A stretch of 31,140 nucleotides of DNA from a virus, in IMG/VR virus record IMGVR_UViG_3300042888_001476, positions 1-31,140 of that record. One strand, given 5' to 3'. The notes under the pieces are model-generated. The model ran no database searches, was not told the origin of the DNA, and saw only the letters and a list, made by a program, of their open reading frames with translations. Both the position numbers and the translations under genes were made by a program. Numbering within the stretch: position 1 is the first letter of the stretch; the number at the start of each line of letters is the position of its first letter. Positions 1 through 5,701 of the stretch are shown here, in pieces.

Positions 1-217
1 ATTTTCCGTCCTCATGCATACGCATGTGCATCTTGTGATGCTGATCGTAGTCGTAGGTCGAAATGCCATCACCGCCGAAGGATTTTGCATTTGCGTCCCC
101 GCGACCTTTTGTGTGCCACCTGAGTACATGCCATCCGATTGAGTCACCGTGTTGATCAGGCACCCACTTCTTCTTGGGAGCATCACCAAACTGTGCATTG
201 TTAAGATTCTCGGGCAT
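1..217 (-). CDS. Partial hypothetical protein with QFG tag
   Basis: The reading frame runs off the left edge, so only the first 72 residues are seen. It starts MPENLNNAQFGDAPKKKW and then is rich in His, Trp, Asp and Met. I do not recognise a family. The N-terminal ENLNNAQFG matches the NLSxxQFG pattern at the start of several other genes of this cassette (715, 1176, 2197, 4004). The ATG lies 2 bases after the stop of the 33-residue gene upstream, which fits one polycistronic message. The coding call rests on open frame, gene packing and the shared N-terminus. Confidence 0.65.
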   Translation of the reverse strand, partial: MPENLNNAQFGDAPKKKWVPDQHGDSIGWHVLRWHTKGRGDANAKSFGGDGISTYDYDQHHKMHMRMHEDGK

Positions 218-219
218 GA

Positions 220-321
220 CTACCTCGCTTCGCAGATACACTTGCAGGTGTCAATGATACAGCAGCCGTACATAATTTCATGGTCACATAGACGACATTG
301 CTTTTGTTCTTGGGCGCTCAT
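220..321 (-). CDS. 33-residue Cys-rich mini-protein
   Basis: A very short gene with six Cys in 33 residues, arranged C9, C12, C20, C21, C26, C28 and C30 region, suggesting metal binding. It starts MSAQEQKQCRL, and its first 14 bases (ATGAGCGCCCAAGA) are identical to the starts of the genes at 593 and 2708. The ATG overlaps the TGA of the Arr-like gene as ATGA. Function is unknown. The tight overlap and the shared start make it likely to be translated. Confidence 0.6.
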   Translation of the reverse strand: MSAQEQKQCRLCDHEIMYGCCIIDTCKCICEAR

Positions 322-593
322 GCTTCACCTATTACCTTAAACCCTTTACGGGACCTATGGATATTAGGATCATCTGTTTGCGTCTGTTCACTTGGATCTA
401 CTGGAGTAACTTTGTAGACAAGAGACTGTGTATCTCCCTCATGGCCTCCAGCAAAGTTTGCCGCAACATCTTTAGATGATGCTGCCCAAGCATGTCTACT
501 TCCACGACCTTTAGGCTTAACGACATCTCCTGGTTTAAAAGTCACACCAGTTCCATGAAACAATATTGCTGACAAGTTATCTTGGGCGCTCAT
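318..593 (-). CDS. Arr-like ADP-ribosyltransferase domain protein
   Basis: This 91-residue protein resembles the rifampin ADP-ribosyltransferase (Arr) fold, which transfers ADP-ribose from NAD+. Visible hallmarks are LFHGTG at residues 11-16 (Arr proteins have a YHGT motif), the segment AWAASSKDVAANFAG (35-49), a strand VYKVTPVD (59-66), and DDPN at 74-77 followed by FKVIGE near the C-terminus, like the Arr ending DDPN...lrVvGE. It is somewhat shorter than the usual Arr length of about 140 residues, so loops are reduced. It begins MSAQDNL, shared with the gene at 2708. It may modify a host target or be a compact toxin. Drug resistance is possible but not shown. Confidence 0.7.
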   Translation of the reverse strand: MSAQDNLSAILFHGTGVTFKPGDVVKPKGRGSRHAWAASSKDVAANFAGGHEGDTQSLVYKVTPVDPSEQTQTDDPNIHRSRKGFKVIGEA

Positions 594-715
594 GCTTTAG
601 TACTACTTGCTGTATTGGATGCATCTGATGGTGGGACCATCTGCATCGCTACATTGACGTATCTATCGCTAGGCATTATCTTGGCGCCAAATTGCGTGGT
701 GGATAGATTGCTCAC
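590..715 (-). CDS. 41-residue hypothetical protein with NLSxxQFG tag
   Basis: It starts at GTG, overlapping the TGA of the gene upstream as GTGA, and its own TGA overlaps the ATG of the Arr-like gene. The N-terminus MSNLSTTQFG is nearly the same as that of the next gene upstream (MSNLSPKQF); the first 14 bases, GTGAGCAATCTATC, are identical. The rest is Ser, Met and Ala rich with no domain. It may be the tag joined to a very short tail, or a degenerate member. Confidence 0.6.
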   Translation of the reverse strand: MSNLSTTQFGAKIMPSDRYVNVAMQMVPPSDASNTASSTKA

Positions 716-1176
716 TTCTTACCGCCTTGAGAGTTCACGTAATCTTCTAGAGCGGATTGAATGTGATGGCTCTGAATCTTTGCGTGAGCCTTCTCTAAGT
801 TAGGGACGTAGTTACCCACTCCCTTAACTACCTCTACAGATGCAACAGGTCCATGCTTTATCCCTAATGATGCAAGGACTGCACGACCCATATGATTTAC
901 ATTGGGCGCATCAGGAACAGAGTCATGATGAATATTTAATACGTTGTATCCAGAGTAGCGACCTGTGTAAGATCCTAGACGGTGCTCAATGTGTGACTCA
1001 CCAGAGTGGTCTACTTTTACAGCGTTAGGTGAGTAGCCTTTTTCCTTTGCCATATCTTGCATCATTGTGTGGCGCATGAAGGAGTGCTCTATATCCATTG
1101 GATTGCCAGCAGTTTCAGGGTCAGATTCTAATCTATGAAAAATTTCAGGAAATTGTTTAGGAGATAGATTGCTCAC
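712..1176 (-). CDS. Hypothetical protein with NLSPKQF tag
   Basis: A 154-residue protein that I do not assign to a family. It starts with GTG (GTGA overlap with the nuclease gene upstream) and the tag MSNLSPKQF. The body is His-rich (for example HSFMRH near residues 31-36 and HHIQSAL near the C-terminus), with a Gly-rich central part, and ends in a Lys-rich tail. No signal peptide or membrane segment is visible. Its position between a nuclease and the Arr-like gene suggests an accessory protein of the same cassette. Confidence 0.75.
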   Translation of the reverse strand: MSNLSPKQFPEIFHRLESDPETAGNPMDIEHSFMRHTMMQDMAKEKGYSPNAVKVDHSGESHIEHRLGSYTGRYSGYNVLNIHHDSVPDAPNVNHMGRAVLASLGIKHGPVASVEVVKGVGNYVPNLEKAHAKIQSHHIQSALEDYVNSQGGKK

Positions 1177-1577
1177 TTAACCACCTTGCGTTTTTCTACC
1201 AATTGATCAAAGTCTTTTATCTTTGTGCCGCCACCATATGTCCAGGCATACCCTTGGTCTATTAACTGCTGGTTAAGTGAGACGGTACTGCCGTCTAGGA
1301 ATAGCCACCCTAGGATTCTTCCGTACTTCTCAGAAGAGTCTGGCTTCTCTGTCTTAATGACAACCTCTTTAGCCGCTGCAATTTCTTTTTTAAGTTTTTC
1401 TTTGACCTCGACTCCCAAGGCTTTCTCCTTCAGATCGGTTGTACGACTCTCAGGAGTATCAATACCCGCCAGGCGTACTCGTGAGGAGAAGGAGATATCA
1501 AAGCCCAGATCAATGTCAACGTCAATGGTATCGCCATCAACGATCTTGTTAACCTTCTTTACACGATACTCATACAT
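1173..1577 (-). CDS. Staphylococcal-nuclease-like (SNase) nuclease
   Basis: A 134-residue thermonuclease-type enzyme expected to cut DNA and RNA with Ca2+. The full catalytic set can be read, and by chance it sits at the same numbers as in the Staphylococcus aureus enzyme: D21, R35, D40, T41, E43 (in RLAGIDTPE) and R87 (in KYGR). VDGDT at 13-17 is the typical N-terminal strand, and LNQQLIDQGYAW near 101-112 is the usual C-terminal helix signature. No signal peptide is present, so it would stay in the cytoplasm or be carried by the virion. A good ribosome site (AGGAG, 6 bases before ATG) supports the start. It could degrade host DNA or salvage nucleotides. Confidence 0.9.
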   Translation of the reverse strand: MYEYRVKKVNKIVDGDTIDVDIDLGFDISFSSRVRLAGIDTPESRTTDLKEKALGVEVKEKLKKEIAAAKEVVIKTEKPDSSEKYGRILGWLFLDGSTVSLNQQLIDQGYAWTYGGGTKIKDFDQLVEKRKVVK

Positions 1578-1592
1578 TATCTACTCCTACGC

Positions 1593-1808
1593 TCATTTCT
1601 TCTTCCTCCACACCTTGACAACTTGGTCGGGCTTGTAATCTGTGATACCTGGAGACTTTGACCCACGTAACTTATGAGCCACGGTGAAGTTATCACCAAT
1701 CATTCGTGCAGCGTGTACACGTACCTTTACTGATGGATCAAGATAATCACCTGGGGCGATATCTCGTGCTGCTACGTGTGCTGCTTCAAACTCTGCTGAA
1801 CGACTCAT
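1593..1808 (-). CDS. 71-residue hypothetical protein
   Basis: A small basic protein that I do not recognise. It starts MSRSAEFEAAHVAARDI, has a predicted helical N-terminus rich in Ala and His, a middle part resembling a beta-strand with VKVRVHAARM, and ends in Lys-Lys-Lys after DQVVKVW. Its ATG overlaps the TGA of the GNAT-like gene as ATGA. The gap to the nuclease gene is short (15 bases) and holds that gene's ribosome site. Confidence 0.7.
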   Translation of the reverse strand: MSRSAEFEAAHVAARDIAPGDYLDPSVKVRVHAARMIGDNFTVAHKLRGSKSPGITDYKPDQVVKVWRKKK

Positions 1809-2197
1809 TTGTTTCCCTTGGGCTTTTCATCGCCATAATAGTCACCGTAATTAAAGCCTGGAATTGCACCTTCTTTCCAAGGCCTAAATCGTGTTCTACC
1901 GTACTTCTCAGAGAACTTGTTTGCCAGGTGTGTTGATTCAGGCGCACTTGTCTTATCCCAATTTATCACTTTGTCTGGGTGCTTGTTGTACAGTGCATCC
2001 ATAACCTTTGTGGCATGACCTTTACCGCCTTGATGACTTTGAAGAAACCGTACATAAATTTCGCTTCCCCAATTATTGTAGTGAACAGATGAAAGAGGCT
2101 CATCTGCATGATCGTGAAGATGGACGTACTCTTCGAATCCATTTTTCTCATGAACAATTTTTGGTTCGCCAAACTGCTTCTTTGACAAGTTTCTCAT
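1805..2197 (-). CDS. GNAT-like acetyltransferase
   Basis: A 130-residue protein. The segment IYVRFLQSHQGGKGHATKVMDAL resembles the acetyl-CoA binding motif A of GNAT enzymes (Q/R-x-x-G-x-G/A), and a later segment, ANKFSEKYGRTRF, looks like the C-terminal 'A..fyek.Gf' helix of that fold. The substrate is unknown. I chose the ATG at 2197 rather than the TTG at 2209, because it makes an ATGA overlap with the upstream mini-gene and gives the tag MRNLSKKQFGEP. The call is by motif only; the N-terminal half is not diagnostic. Confidence 0.6.
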   Translation of the reverse strand: MRNLSKKQFGEPKIVHEKNGFEEYVHLHDHADEPLSSVHYNNWGSEIYVRFLQSHQGGKGHATKVMDALYNKHPDKVINWDKTSAPESTHLANKFSEKYGRTRFRPWKEGAIPGFNYGDYYGDEKPKGNK

Positions 2198-2355
2198 ATG
2201 CTCCACCAAGTCTGTTCTTGTGGATTATCGATGATAAATTCTTTCCAGGCGCGATGCTGTTCATTGGTCTCATCCCAATTCACATCGTGCGTGCTAGAAC
2301 CGCAATGTGGGCATAGATCGGCACCGACCATCTGGTACACGTGCACGCAGGTCAT
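2194..2355 (-). CDS. 53-residue zinc-ribbon mini-protein
   Basis: A short gene between two clear genes, joined to both by ATGA overlaps. The protein has one CPHC knuckle (residues 15-18) after an N-terminal Cys at position 3, followed by an acidic, Trp-rich helical tail ending TWWSI. One zinc site could form with C3 and a His, or by dimerisation. Function is unknown; similar small Cys proteins are common in actinophages. Confidence 0.7.
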   Translation of the reverse strand: MTCVHVYQMVGADLCPHCGSSTHDVNWDETNEQHRAWKEFIIDNPQEQTWWSI

Positions 2356-2708
2356 CCGTGCTCCACAGGAATTAACATGTTGGGGTCGATATCATAAGCG
2401 GCTGCCACTCTGTGGTGACCGTCTCCTAGAACACCGTCACCGAAGTGCTGGTTGCGAGAGACATATACGGGCTTAAATACCCCAGAGTTCTTTATGGAGT
2501 CATACAACCCAGTTGATTTAGCCGCATTTAACTTCTGATCCATAACTTGTTGCTCAATTACATGCTCAGGGGTAAGGCGTGTGTTGTGCATCTTGTCAAA
2601 GACCTTATTTGCCTCTACGTCTAGTAGTTTTCCATGGCGCAACTCTTTGGCTGTCTTGTACATGTCCAACTGTTGCCATTGACGTCCTAGATTGTCTTGG
2701 GCGCTCAT
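2352..2708 (-). CDS. ParB-like nuclease-domain protein 1
   Basis: A 118-residue protein with the sulfiredoxin/ParB-fold signature GDGHHRVAAAYDI at 95-107, preceded by a strand VYVSRN (81-86) and a helix with SIKNSGVFKPV. In ParB-type domains the G-x-H-R segment binds nucleotide or phosphate. This protein lacks the DNA-binding helix-turn-helix of a partition ParB, so it is a stand-alone catalytic-type domain. It starts MSAQDNL like the Arr-like gene. It overlaps the next ParB-like gene upstream by ATGA. Possible roles are DNA nicking or CTP/ATP hydrolysis; neither is shown. Confidence 0.7.
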   Translation of the reverse strand: MSAQDNLGRQWQQLDMYKTAKELRHGKLLDVEANKVFDKMHNTRLTPEHVIEQQVMDQKLNAAKSTGLYDSIKNSGVFKPVYVSRNQHFGDGVLGDGHHRVAAAYDIDPNMLIPVEHG

Positions 2709-3199
2709 CGGTAACCTGGGTCTGATTTAGCCTCATCAAGGTTTGCGTGATACTTAACAGGGAAAATGTGTTCTTTGAACTGCTCTGCAGACAATGCCAC
2801 ACGATGATGACCACCTAGTATCTGCTGCTTGTCAGATGGGTAACCTGGCTTATCTGCTACGTGGATCGCTCCAGGCATGCCAGATTGATTTGCTCGATCT
2901 GCAAGTGTGCTCTCACGTGAGATGCCGTACTTCTGTGGTTCTCCAAATGCAAAAGAGATTTCTCCGTGGCGTTTTAACCCTGTCTGCTTTGACTCTGTTA
3001 ACTTGCGATCCCATAGTTCTGCATCGCTCTCTTTGCGCTCACCGTGGTCGTAGCGATTTGCTCTCTCATTGGGTGGAAGTCTAACTGTCCTCTTATCACC
3101 TTCAAGAGGGGCAAAATGCTCTTTGATCTCAGGTCCAGTCATGAACATAGGCTGATATCCAGCCTTCATCGCCTTACCTAAGTCTTTGGGTGGCTTCAT
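2705..3199 (-). CDS. ParB-like nuclease-domain protein 2
   Basis: A 164-residue protein with LGGHHRVALSAEQ near residues 128-140, the same ParB/sulfiredoxin phosphate-binding signature as the neighbour downstream. The N-terminal part (MKPPKDLGKAMKAG, then PLEGDKRTVRLPP) is charged and not diagnostic. The two adjacent genes may be diverged duplicates or a heteromeric pair. It starts with ATG overlapping the TGA of the gene upstream. Confidence 0.7.
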   Translation of the reverse strand: MKPPKDLGKAMKAGYQPMFMTGPEIKEHFAPLEGDKRTVRLPPNERANRYDHGERKESDAELWDRKLTESKQTGLKRHGEISFAFGEPQKYGISRESTLADRANQSGMPGAIHVADKPGYPSDKQQILGGHHRVALSAEQFKEHIFPVKYHANLDEAKSDPGYR

Positions 3200-3588
3200 T
3201 TTCCACGACCTCTGTCTGCTTGCTTCTGAATGCCGCGATTCTTTTCTACGTTGCGCTGCTTGGCACCGATCGCTGTCTTTCTTGCAAGGCCGACTAAATC
3301 GTGGAACTGTGCATTGTTAGAATCGATAAGCCCTGCAATGTGGGCTAAGTTCTTCTTGTTAGTCGAAACACCCATGTGGCCTAATCCAGCCAAGAACATG
3401 TTGGTGCCGATCTTCTTAGGGTGGTTACCTAACTCTGATGCAATCGATGCACGATGATCACCTGGTGTCTTTGGTAATCCTTCACCTTTGCGCTCAGGTG
3501 TGTTCACACCCGCTGCTGCTGGTGTAAGGAAGCCCTGGAACTGAGCGCCAGATACTAGCGTGGTATGTGGCTTTGGTCTGCTCGTCAT
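3196..3588 (-). CDS. Hypothetical basic protein
   Basis: A 130-residue, strongly basic protein of unknown family ending in a Lys/Arg/Gln-rich tail (KQRNVEKNRGIQKQADRGRGK region). A GDHRAS motif near residue 43 faintly recalls the GxHR of its ParB-like neighbours, but the context does not match well. An AQFQGF stretch near residue 20 is reminiscent of the QFG tag. The ATG is preceded by a -10-like hexamer at six bases, so the transcript may be leaderless. It is the first gene of the block 318-3588. Confidence 0.7.
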   Translation of the reverse strand: MTSRPKPHTTLVSGAQFQGFLTPAAAGVNTPERKGEGLPKTPGDHRASIASELGNHPKKIGTNMFLAGLGHMGVSTNKKNLAHIAGLIDSNNAQFHDLVGLARKTAIGAKQRNVEKNRGIQKQADRGRGK

Positions 3589-3660
3589 GTGCTTATTGTT
3601 GCACTTAGGCTACTGCCTTGAGTTGTTACTGAGAAAAAATATTTTTGGGGACCTAGTGTT
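3589..3660 (-). promoter_or_regulatory. Promoter region with CAGTAGCC box (copy A)
   Basis: On the minus strand this gap reads A/T run (AATATTTTTT), then CTCAGTAAC, the box CAGTAGCC (3608-3615 as GGCTACTG on plus), then AACAAT (3595-3600) exactly six bases before the ATG at 3588. The same order of elements is found upstream of the gene starting at 4245. The similarity extends over about 70 bases, so it is likely a duplicated promoter. Confidence 0.5.
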
Positions 3661-3724
3661 CTGATGCCCATAAAACCAGTGCGGTAATGATTGCAGCGAT
3701 TACCACGATTACTAAGCCGATCAT
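3653..3724 (-). CDS. 23-residue membrane peptide
   Basis: A tiny ORF coupled by ATGA to the 27-residue gene upstream. MIGLVIVVIAAIITALVLWA is almost entirely hydrophobic and long enough for one membrane span, with a short polar end. It could be a membrane peptide or a holin-like element, but its size gives little certainty. Confidence 0.4.
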   Translation of the reverse strand: MIGLVIVVIAAIITALVLWASEH

Positions 3725-3804
3725 TCCTCGTTATCTTCTTTACAAGGGCACTTCGTGCTGCAGCAAGGCTCTGTCGCCATAGATAGAGGGGTTAGATCGC
3801 TCAT
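3721..3804 (-). CDS. 27-residue Cys-rich peptide with MSDLTPLS start
   Basis: The peptide begins MSDLTPLSMAT and then has CC and CPC clusters, ending in acidic residues. Its first 11 codons match, at DNA level too, the 11-codon ORF at 4001-4036. It is coupled by ATGA overlaps on both sides. Function is unknown; metal binding is possible. Confidence 0.45.
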   Translation of the reverse strand: MSDLTPLSMATEPCCSTKCPCKEDNEE

Positions 3805-4004
3805 TGTGTCTCCTTCTCGATGCCCTTAATCGTTGAACAAGGGTATTTGGTGCATCCGCTCATGCATCCCTCATAGAGAGCGTTCGGATCAAACGGCCTG
3901 TGCTCATTGGCTAGGCCTGCAAGATGCGGTGCTGAGGAATTTACTCTTCCCATCAACTCCTCATGTGGCGAGGAAGACCCAAATTGGGCTGGATTTAGGC
4001 TCAT
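3801..4004 (-). CDS. 67-residue protein with LNPAQFG tag
   Basis: I chose the internal ATG at 4004, which overlaps the stop of the 11-codon ORF as ATGA and yields MSLNPAQFGSS, matching the cassette tag. A longer frame upstream (to 4091) lies inside the neighbouring gene and is less likely. Residues 46-60 contain two Cys-x3/4-Cys pairs (EGCMSGCTKYPC), suggesting a small metal-binding site. The family is not recognised. Confidence 0.65.
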   Translation of the reverse strand: MSLNPAQFGSSSPHEELMGRVNSSAPHLAGLANEHRPFDPNALYEGCMSGCTKYPCSTIKGIEKETQ

Positions 4005-4036
4005 GTGGCGATTGATAGAGGGGTTAAGTCGCTCAT
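4001..4036 (-). CDS. 11-codon mini-ORF, truncated copy of a shared start
   Basis: ATG AGC GAC TTA ACC CCT CTA TCA ATC GCC ACA TGA encodes MSDLTPLSIAT. It overlaps the stop of the gene upstream and the start of the gene downstream, both as ATGA. The sequence is a near copy of the first 11 codons of the 27-residue gene at 3804. It may be a coupling leader or the scar of a recombination that replaced a gene body. Confidence 0.35.
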   Translation of the reverse strand: MSDLTPLSIAT

Positions 4037-4245
4037 TTTGTCTTTTTAGAGACCTTCCGAGCCCACTTAGTCCCGTCTTGGACCACTCCATCGTTATCTC
4101 CGTCTGTCGCCTCTTCTTTATAGCCTAATTGTCTATACGACTCATTAAGGGCCAATCTAAGGAGCACCTTCTCTTGTTCAAGTACAGCGACAATTCCAAT
4201 AGATACAAGGATGTAACCAACGAATAACCAGTTTATAAGTGTCAT
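4033..4245 (-). CDS. Membrane-anchored small protein with acidic DxDxDG tail motif
   Basis: With the ATG at 4245, the 70-residue protein starts MTLINWLFVGYILVSIGIVAVL, one clear membrane span, followed by a charged helix and the motif DGDNDGVVQDGTKW near the C-terminus, which resembles a Ca2+-binding loop common at the ends of phage proteins. The longer frame to 4329 crosses the promoter region and is unlikely. The start is six bases after CAAAAT, so it may be leaderless. It heads the left cassette. Confidence 0.6.
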   Translation of the reverse strand: MTLINWLFVGYILVSIGIVAVLEQEKVLLRLALNESYRQLGYKEEATDGDNDGVVQDGTKWARKVSKKTK

Positions 4246-4301
4246 GTGGCTATTTTGGCACCTTTTGGCTACTGTGTCGGTGCTTACAGAGTAAAAAATA
4301 T
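4246..4301 (-). promoter_or_regulatory. Promoter region with CAGTAGCC box (copy B)
   Basis: On the minus strand: AATATTTTTT, ACTCTGTAAGCACC, CAGTAGCC (4267-4274 as GGCTACTG on plus), and CAAAAT (4252-4257) six bases before the ATG at 4245. The order and sequence parallel copy A at 3589-3660. No Shine-Dalgarno sequence is well placed before the ATG. Confidence 0.5.
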
Positions 4302-4318
4302 TAGGATAGTATGGATCT
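4284..4318 (+). promoter_or_regulatory. Leaderless promoter of the HNH gene
   Basis: TTACAG (4284-4289), a 17-base spacer, then TAGTAT (4307-4312), followed by exactly six bases and the ATG at 4319. This places the expected transcription start at or next to the A of the ATG. Leaderless mRNAs with a TANNNT -10 are frequent in Actinobacteria. No ribosome site is present. Confidence 0.6.
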
Positions 4319-4843
4319 ATGGCTCCCATCGTCCACGGCGCAACTATTTCGGACTACTACCGCTGCAGAAAAGTAAATGAAGTGGCCTGTACTGAGTGCA
4401 AGGCTGCTGCGAGTGCTTATGAGAGAGGCCGTAGAAAGAAAAATCCAGCCAGGCATCGAGAATTAGACAAGGCCTGGAGAGATGCTAACGTTGAGAAGGC
4501 TAGAGAGATAGAGAAGAGATACAGAGATAGCCATCCAGAGGTCCAACGCCGCAAGAAGCGCCAGTATAGAGCCCGAAAGTATGGCTCTGAGACAGAGAAA
4601 TACACCACACAGGACATCCTTGACCTTTACGGTTCTGATTGCCACATCTGTTTTGAGCCGATTGATTTAGAGGCATCCCGATCATGTGGGTCTGAGGGAT
4701 GGGAAAAAAGCCTGCATCTAGACCACTTGATCCCTTTAATCAAGGGTGGAACCGATTTAAAGGACAACATCCGTCCTGCACACGCAAGTTGCAACATCCG
4801 CAAGCAAGCCACCCTTCTAGAGGGCCCTTCGGCTACTGCTTAA
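4319..4843 (+). CDS. HNH endonuclease
   Basis: A 174-residue HNH nuclease. The C-terminal domain has CHIC (C108, C111), HLDHLIP (133-139), the link to NIRPAHASCNIRK (150-162) and the usual zinc and metal residues of the HNH fold. The N-terminal 40 residues carry HGATISDYYRCRKVNEVACTEC, the small Cys-rich motif also found as an insertion in the integrase at 15897. Between them is a long basic helix (about 35-90). It is the only plus-strand gene in this part and diverges from the left cassette. It may be a free-standing homing-type or phage DNA-processing enzyme. Confidence 0.88.
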   Translation: MAPIVHGATISDYYRCRKVNEVACTECKAAASAYERGRRKKNPARHRELDKAWRDANVEKAREIEKRYRDSHPEVQRRKKRQYRARKYGSETEKYTTQDILDLYGSDCHICFEPIDLEASRSCGSEGWEKSLHLDHLIPLIKGGTDLKDNIRPAHASCNIRKQATLLEGPSATA

Positions 4844-4862
4844 CTAAAAAAGTCAATTGTTG

Positions 4863-4914
4863 GGTCTCCGACCTGGCCGAGCCATGGCACGCACTCGCTT
4901 AATGGTCGGGGGTC
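4863..4914. repeat. Long-stem hairpin after the HNH gene
   Basis: GGTCTCCGACC (4863-4873) pairs with GGTCGGGGGTC (4904-4914) over 11 base pairs with three G-U pairs; a second small stem TGGC/GCCA lies inside the loop. There is no run of T after it on the plus strand. It may terminate or protect the HNH transcript, or act from the minus side, where a short T run follows (CTTTTTT). Confidence 0.4.
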
Positions 4915-4991
4915 ATTCAGTCAGTCGATCATGTTTACATCATCACCTGACTACTAATCAGGTGCGATGTTGTTAACACATGCGTTGTTAT

Positions 4992-5199
4992 CAGGTTGTA
5001 CCAATGATTCGATGACAACTTCGGTGACAATGCAACGATGCAACTTCGGCTACTGCATTCTGATCACGATTGCCTGTGTGCATACCACCAGCCTGTCAGT
5101 CACTTTCGCCACTATTAATCTGATAACTAGAACAGTTATCAATAGTTATGTGATGTCATGTGTATCAGGTAATCGATCTCTACTAACAGGTTGTACCAA
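4992..5199. repeat. Direct repeat CAGGTTGTACCAA, two copies
   Basis: The 13-base sequence is found at 4992-5004 and 5187-5199. A related GTGTACCAACTTG is present at 5975-5990 in the next gap. The core TTGTACCAA is almost a palindrome, as for a protein-binding site. Confidence 0.5.
5121..5141. repeat. Inverted repeat TGATAAC-N7-GTTATCA
   Basis: A perfect 7-base dyad with a 7-base spacer. The same half-site recurs as GTTATCAA-N15-TTGATAAC at 6347-6377, so both may bind one phage regulator. Confidence 0.45.
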
Positions 5200-5275
5200 C
5201 ACTCGGTACTAGATCACCAACCTAGTAATCAACTGGTGTATCTATCTCTCTCTTATTCTCTCTATCTAATCATCA

Positions 5276-5695
5276 CTATCGTTGTTTTGTATCAGGGGTG
5301 CTATCGCCCCCCTGTGACCCCCCATACTGGAAAGGAACGCGCTCTAAGTATTCGATTGCTTTCTTCATCACTTCGACATCATCTTTTAATAAACCAATTC
5401 CACGATTACAGTTATTGCATAGATACCCACGCACTCGATTAGTTTTGTGATCGTGATCTACCGCTAACTTTTTTGTGATGTTCTCTTCATGTATTCCGCA
5501 GATCGCACACTTGTAATCTTGCTCTTCTTTCATCATCAATAAATCTTGGTAACTAATTCCAAATTGTCGTGGCAATCTCTTCATTCGCTTTCGTGACGAT
5601 CGACAACTCATGCAAATCTTTCTGAAATAGCCATGACCTGTTTTCTCGTAACGATCGAGTGGTTTTTCAACTCGGCACTCTCGGCATTCACGCAT
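5276..5695 (-). CDS. Endonuclease VII-like recombination nuclease
   Basis: A 139-residue protein of the recombination endonuclease VII type, which resolves branched DNA before packaging. Four Cys pairs are seen: C4/C7 and C28/C31 in an N-terminal zinc ribbon, and C63/C66 with C93/C96, holding the His-Me finger. The catalytic strand LAVDHDHKT is at 77-85 and the helix after it reads RVRGYLCNNCNRGIGLLKDD. These features are typical of actinophage endo VII genes. The start ATG is six bases after TACATT (5702-5707), so a leaderless message is likely. Confidence 0.9.
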   Translation of the reverse strand: MRECRECRVEKPLDRYEKTGHGYFRKICMSCRSSRKRMKRLPRQFGISYQDLLMMKEEQDYKCAICGIHEENITKKLAVDHDHKTNRVRGYLCNNCNRGIGLLKDDVEVMKKAIEYLERVPFQYGGSQGGDSTPDTKQR

Positions 5696-5701
5696 CGGAC
5701 T

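Larger units (their letters stand above)
4844..5275. other. Non-coding gap between convergent genes, rich in dyads
   Basis: No gene is supported here. The stretch holds a long hairpin (4863-4914), the dyads CACCTGA/TCAGGTG (4944-4950 and 4958-4964) and TGATAAC/GTTATCA (5121-5127 and 5135-5141), two copies of CAGGTTGTACCAA (4992-5004 and 5187-5199), two CAACTTCGG boxes, and a pyrimidine-rich run at 5240-5268. Since the flanking genes converge, it is not a normal promoter gap; an attachment site, replication element or RNA are possible. Confidence 0.5.

Noticed and set aside
149-340. Plus-strand frame of 63 codons opposite the first left genes
   Set aside because: It lies antisense to three close-packed minus genes with coupled overlaps and has no ribosome site.
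4319-4843. Several minus-strand frames opposite the HNH gene
   Set aside because: Hydrophobic or low-complexity products of antisense reading; the HNH motifs on the plus strand are clear.
4861-4915. Hairpin with a tRNA-like look
   Set aside because: The stem is 11 bp, but there is no cloverleaf or T-loop.
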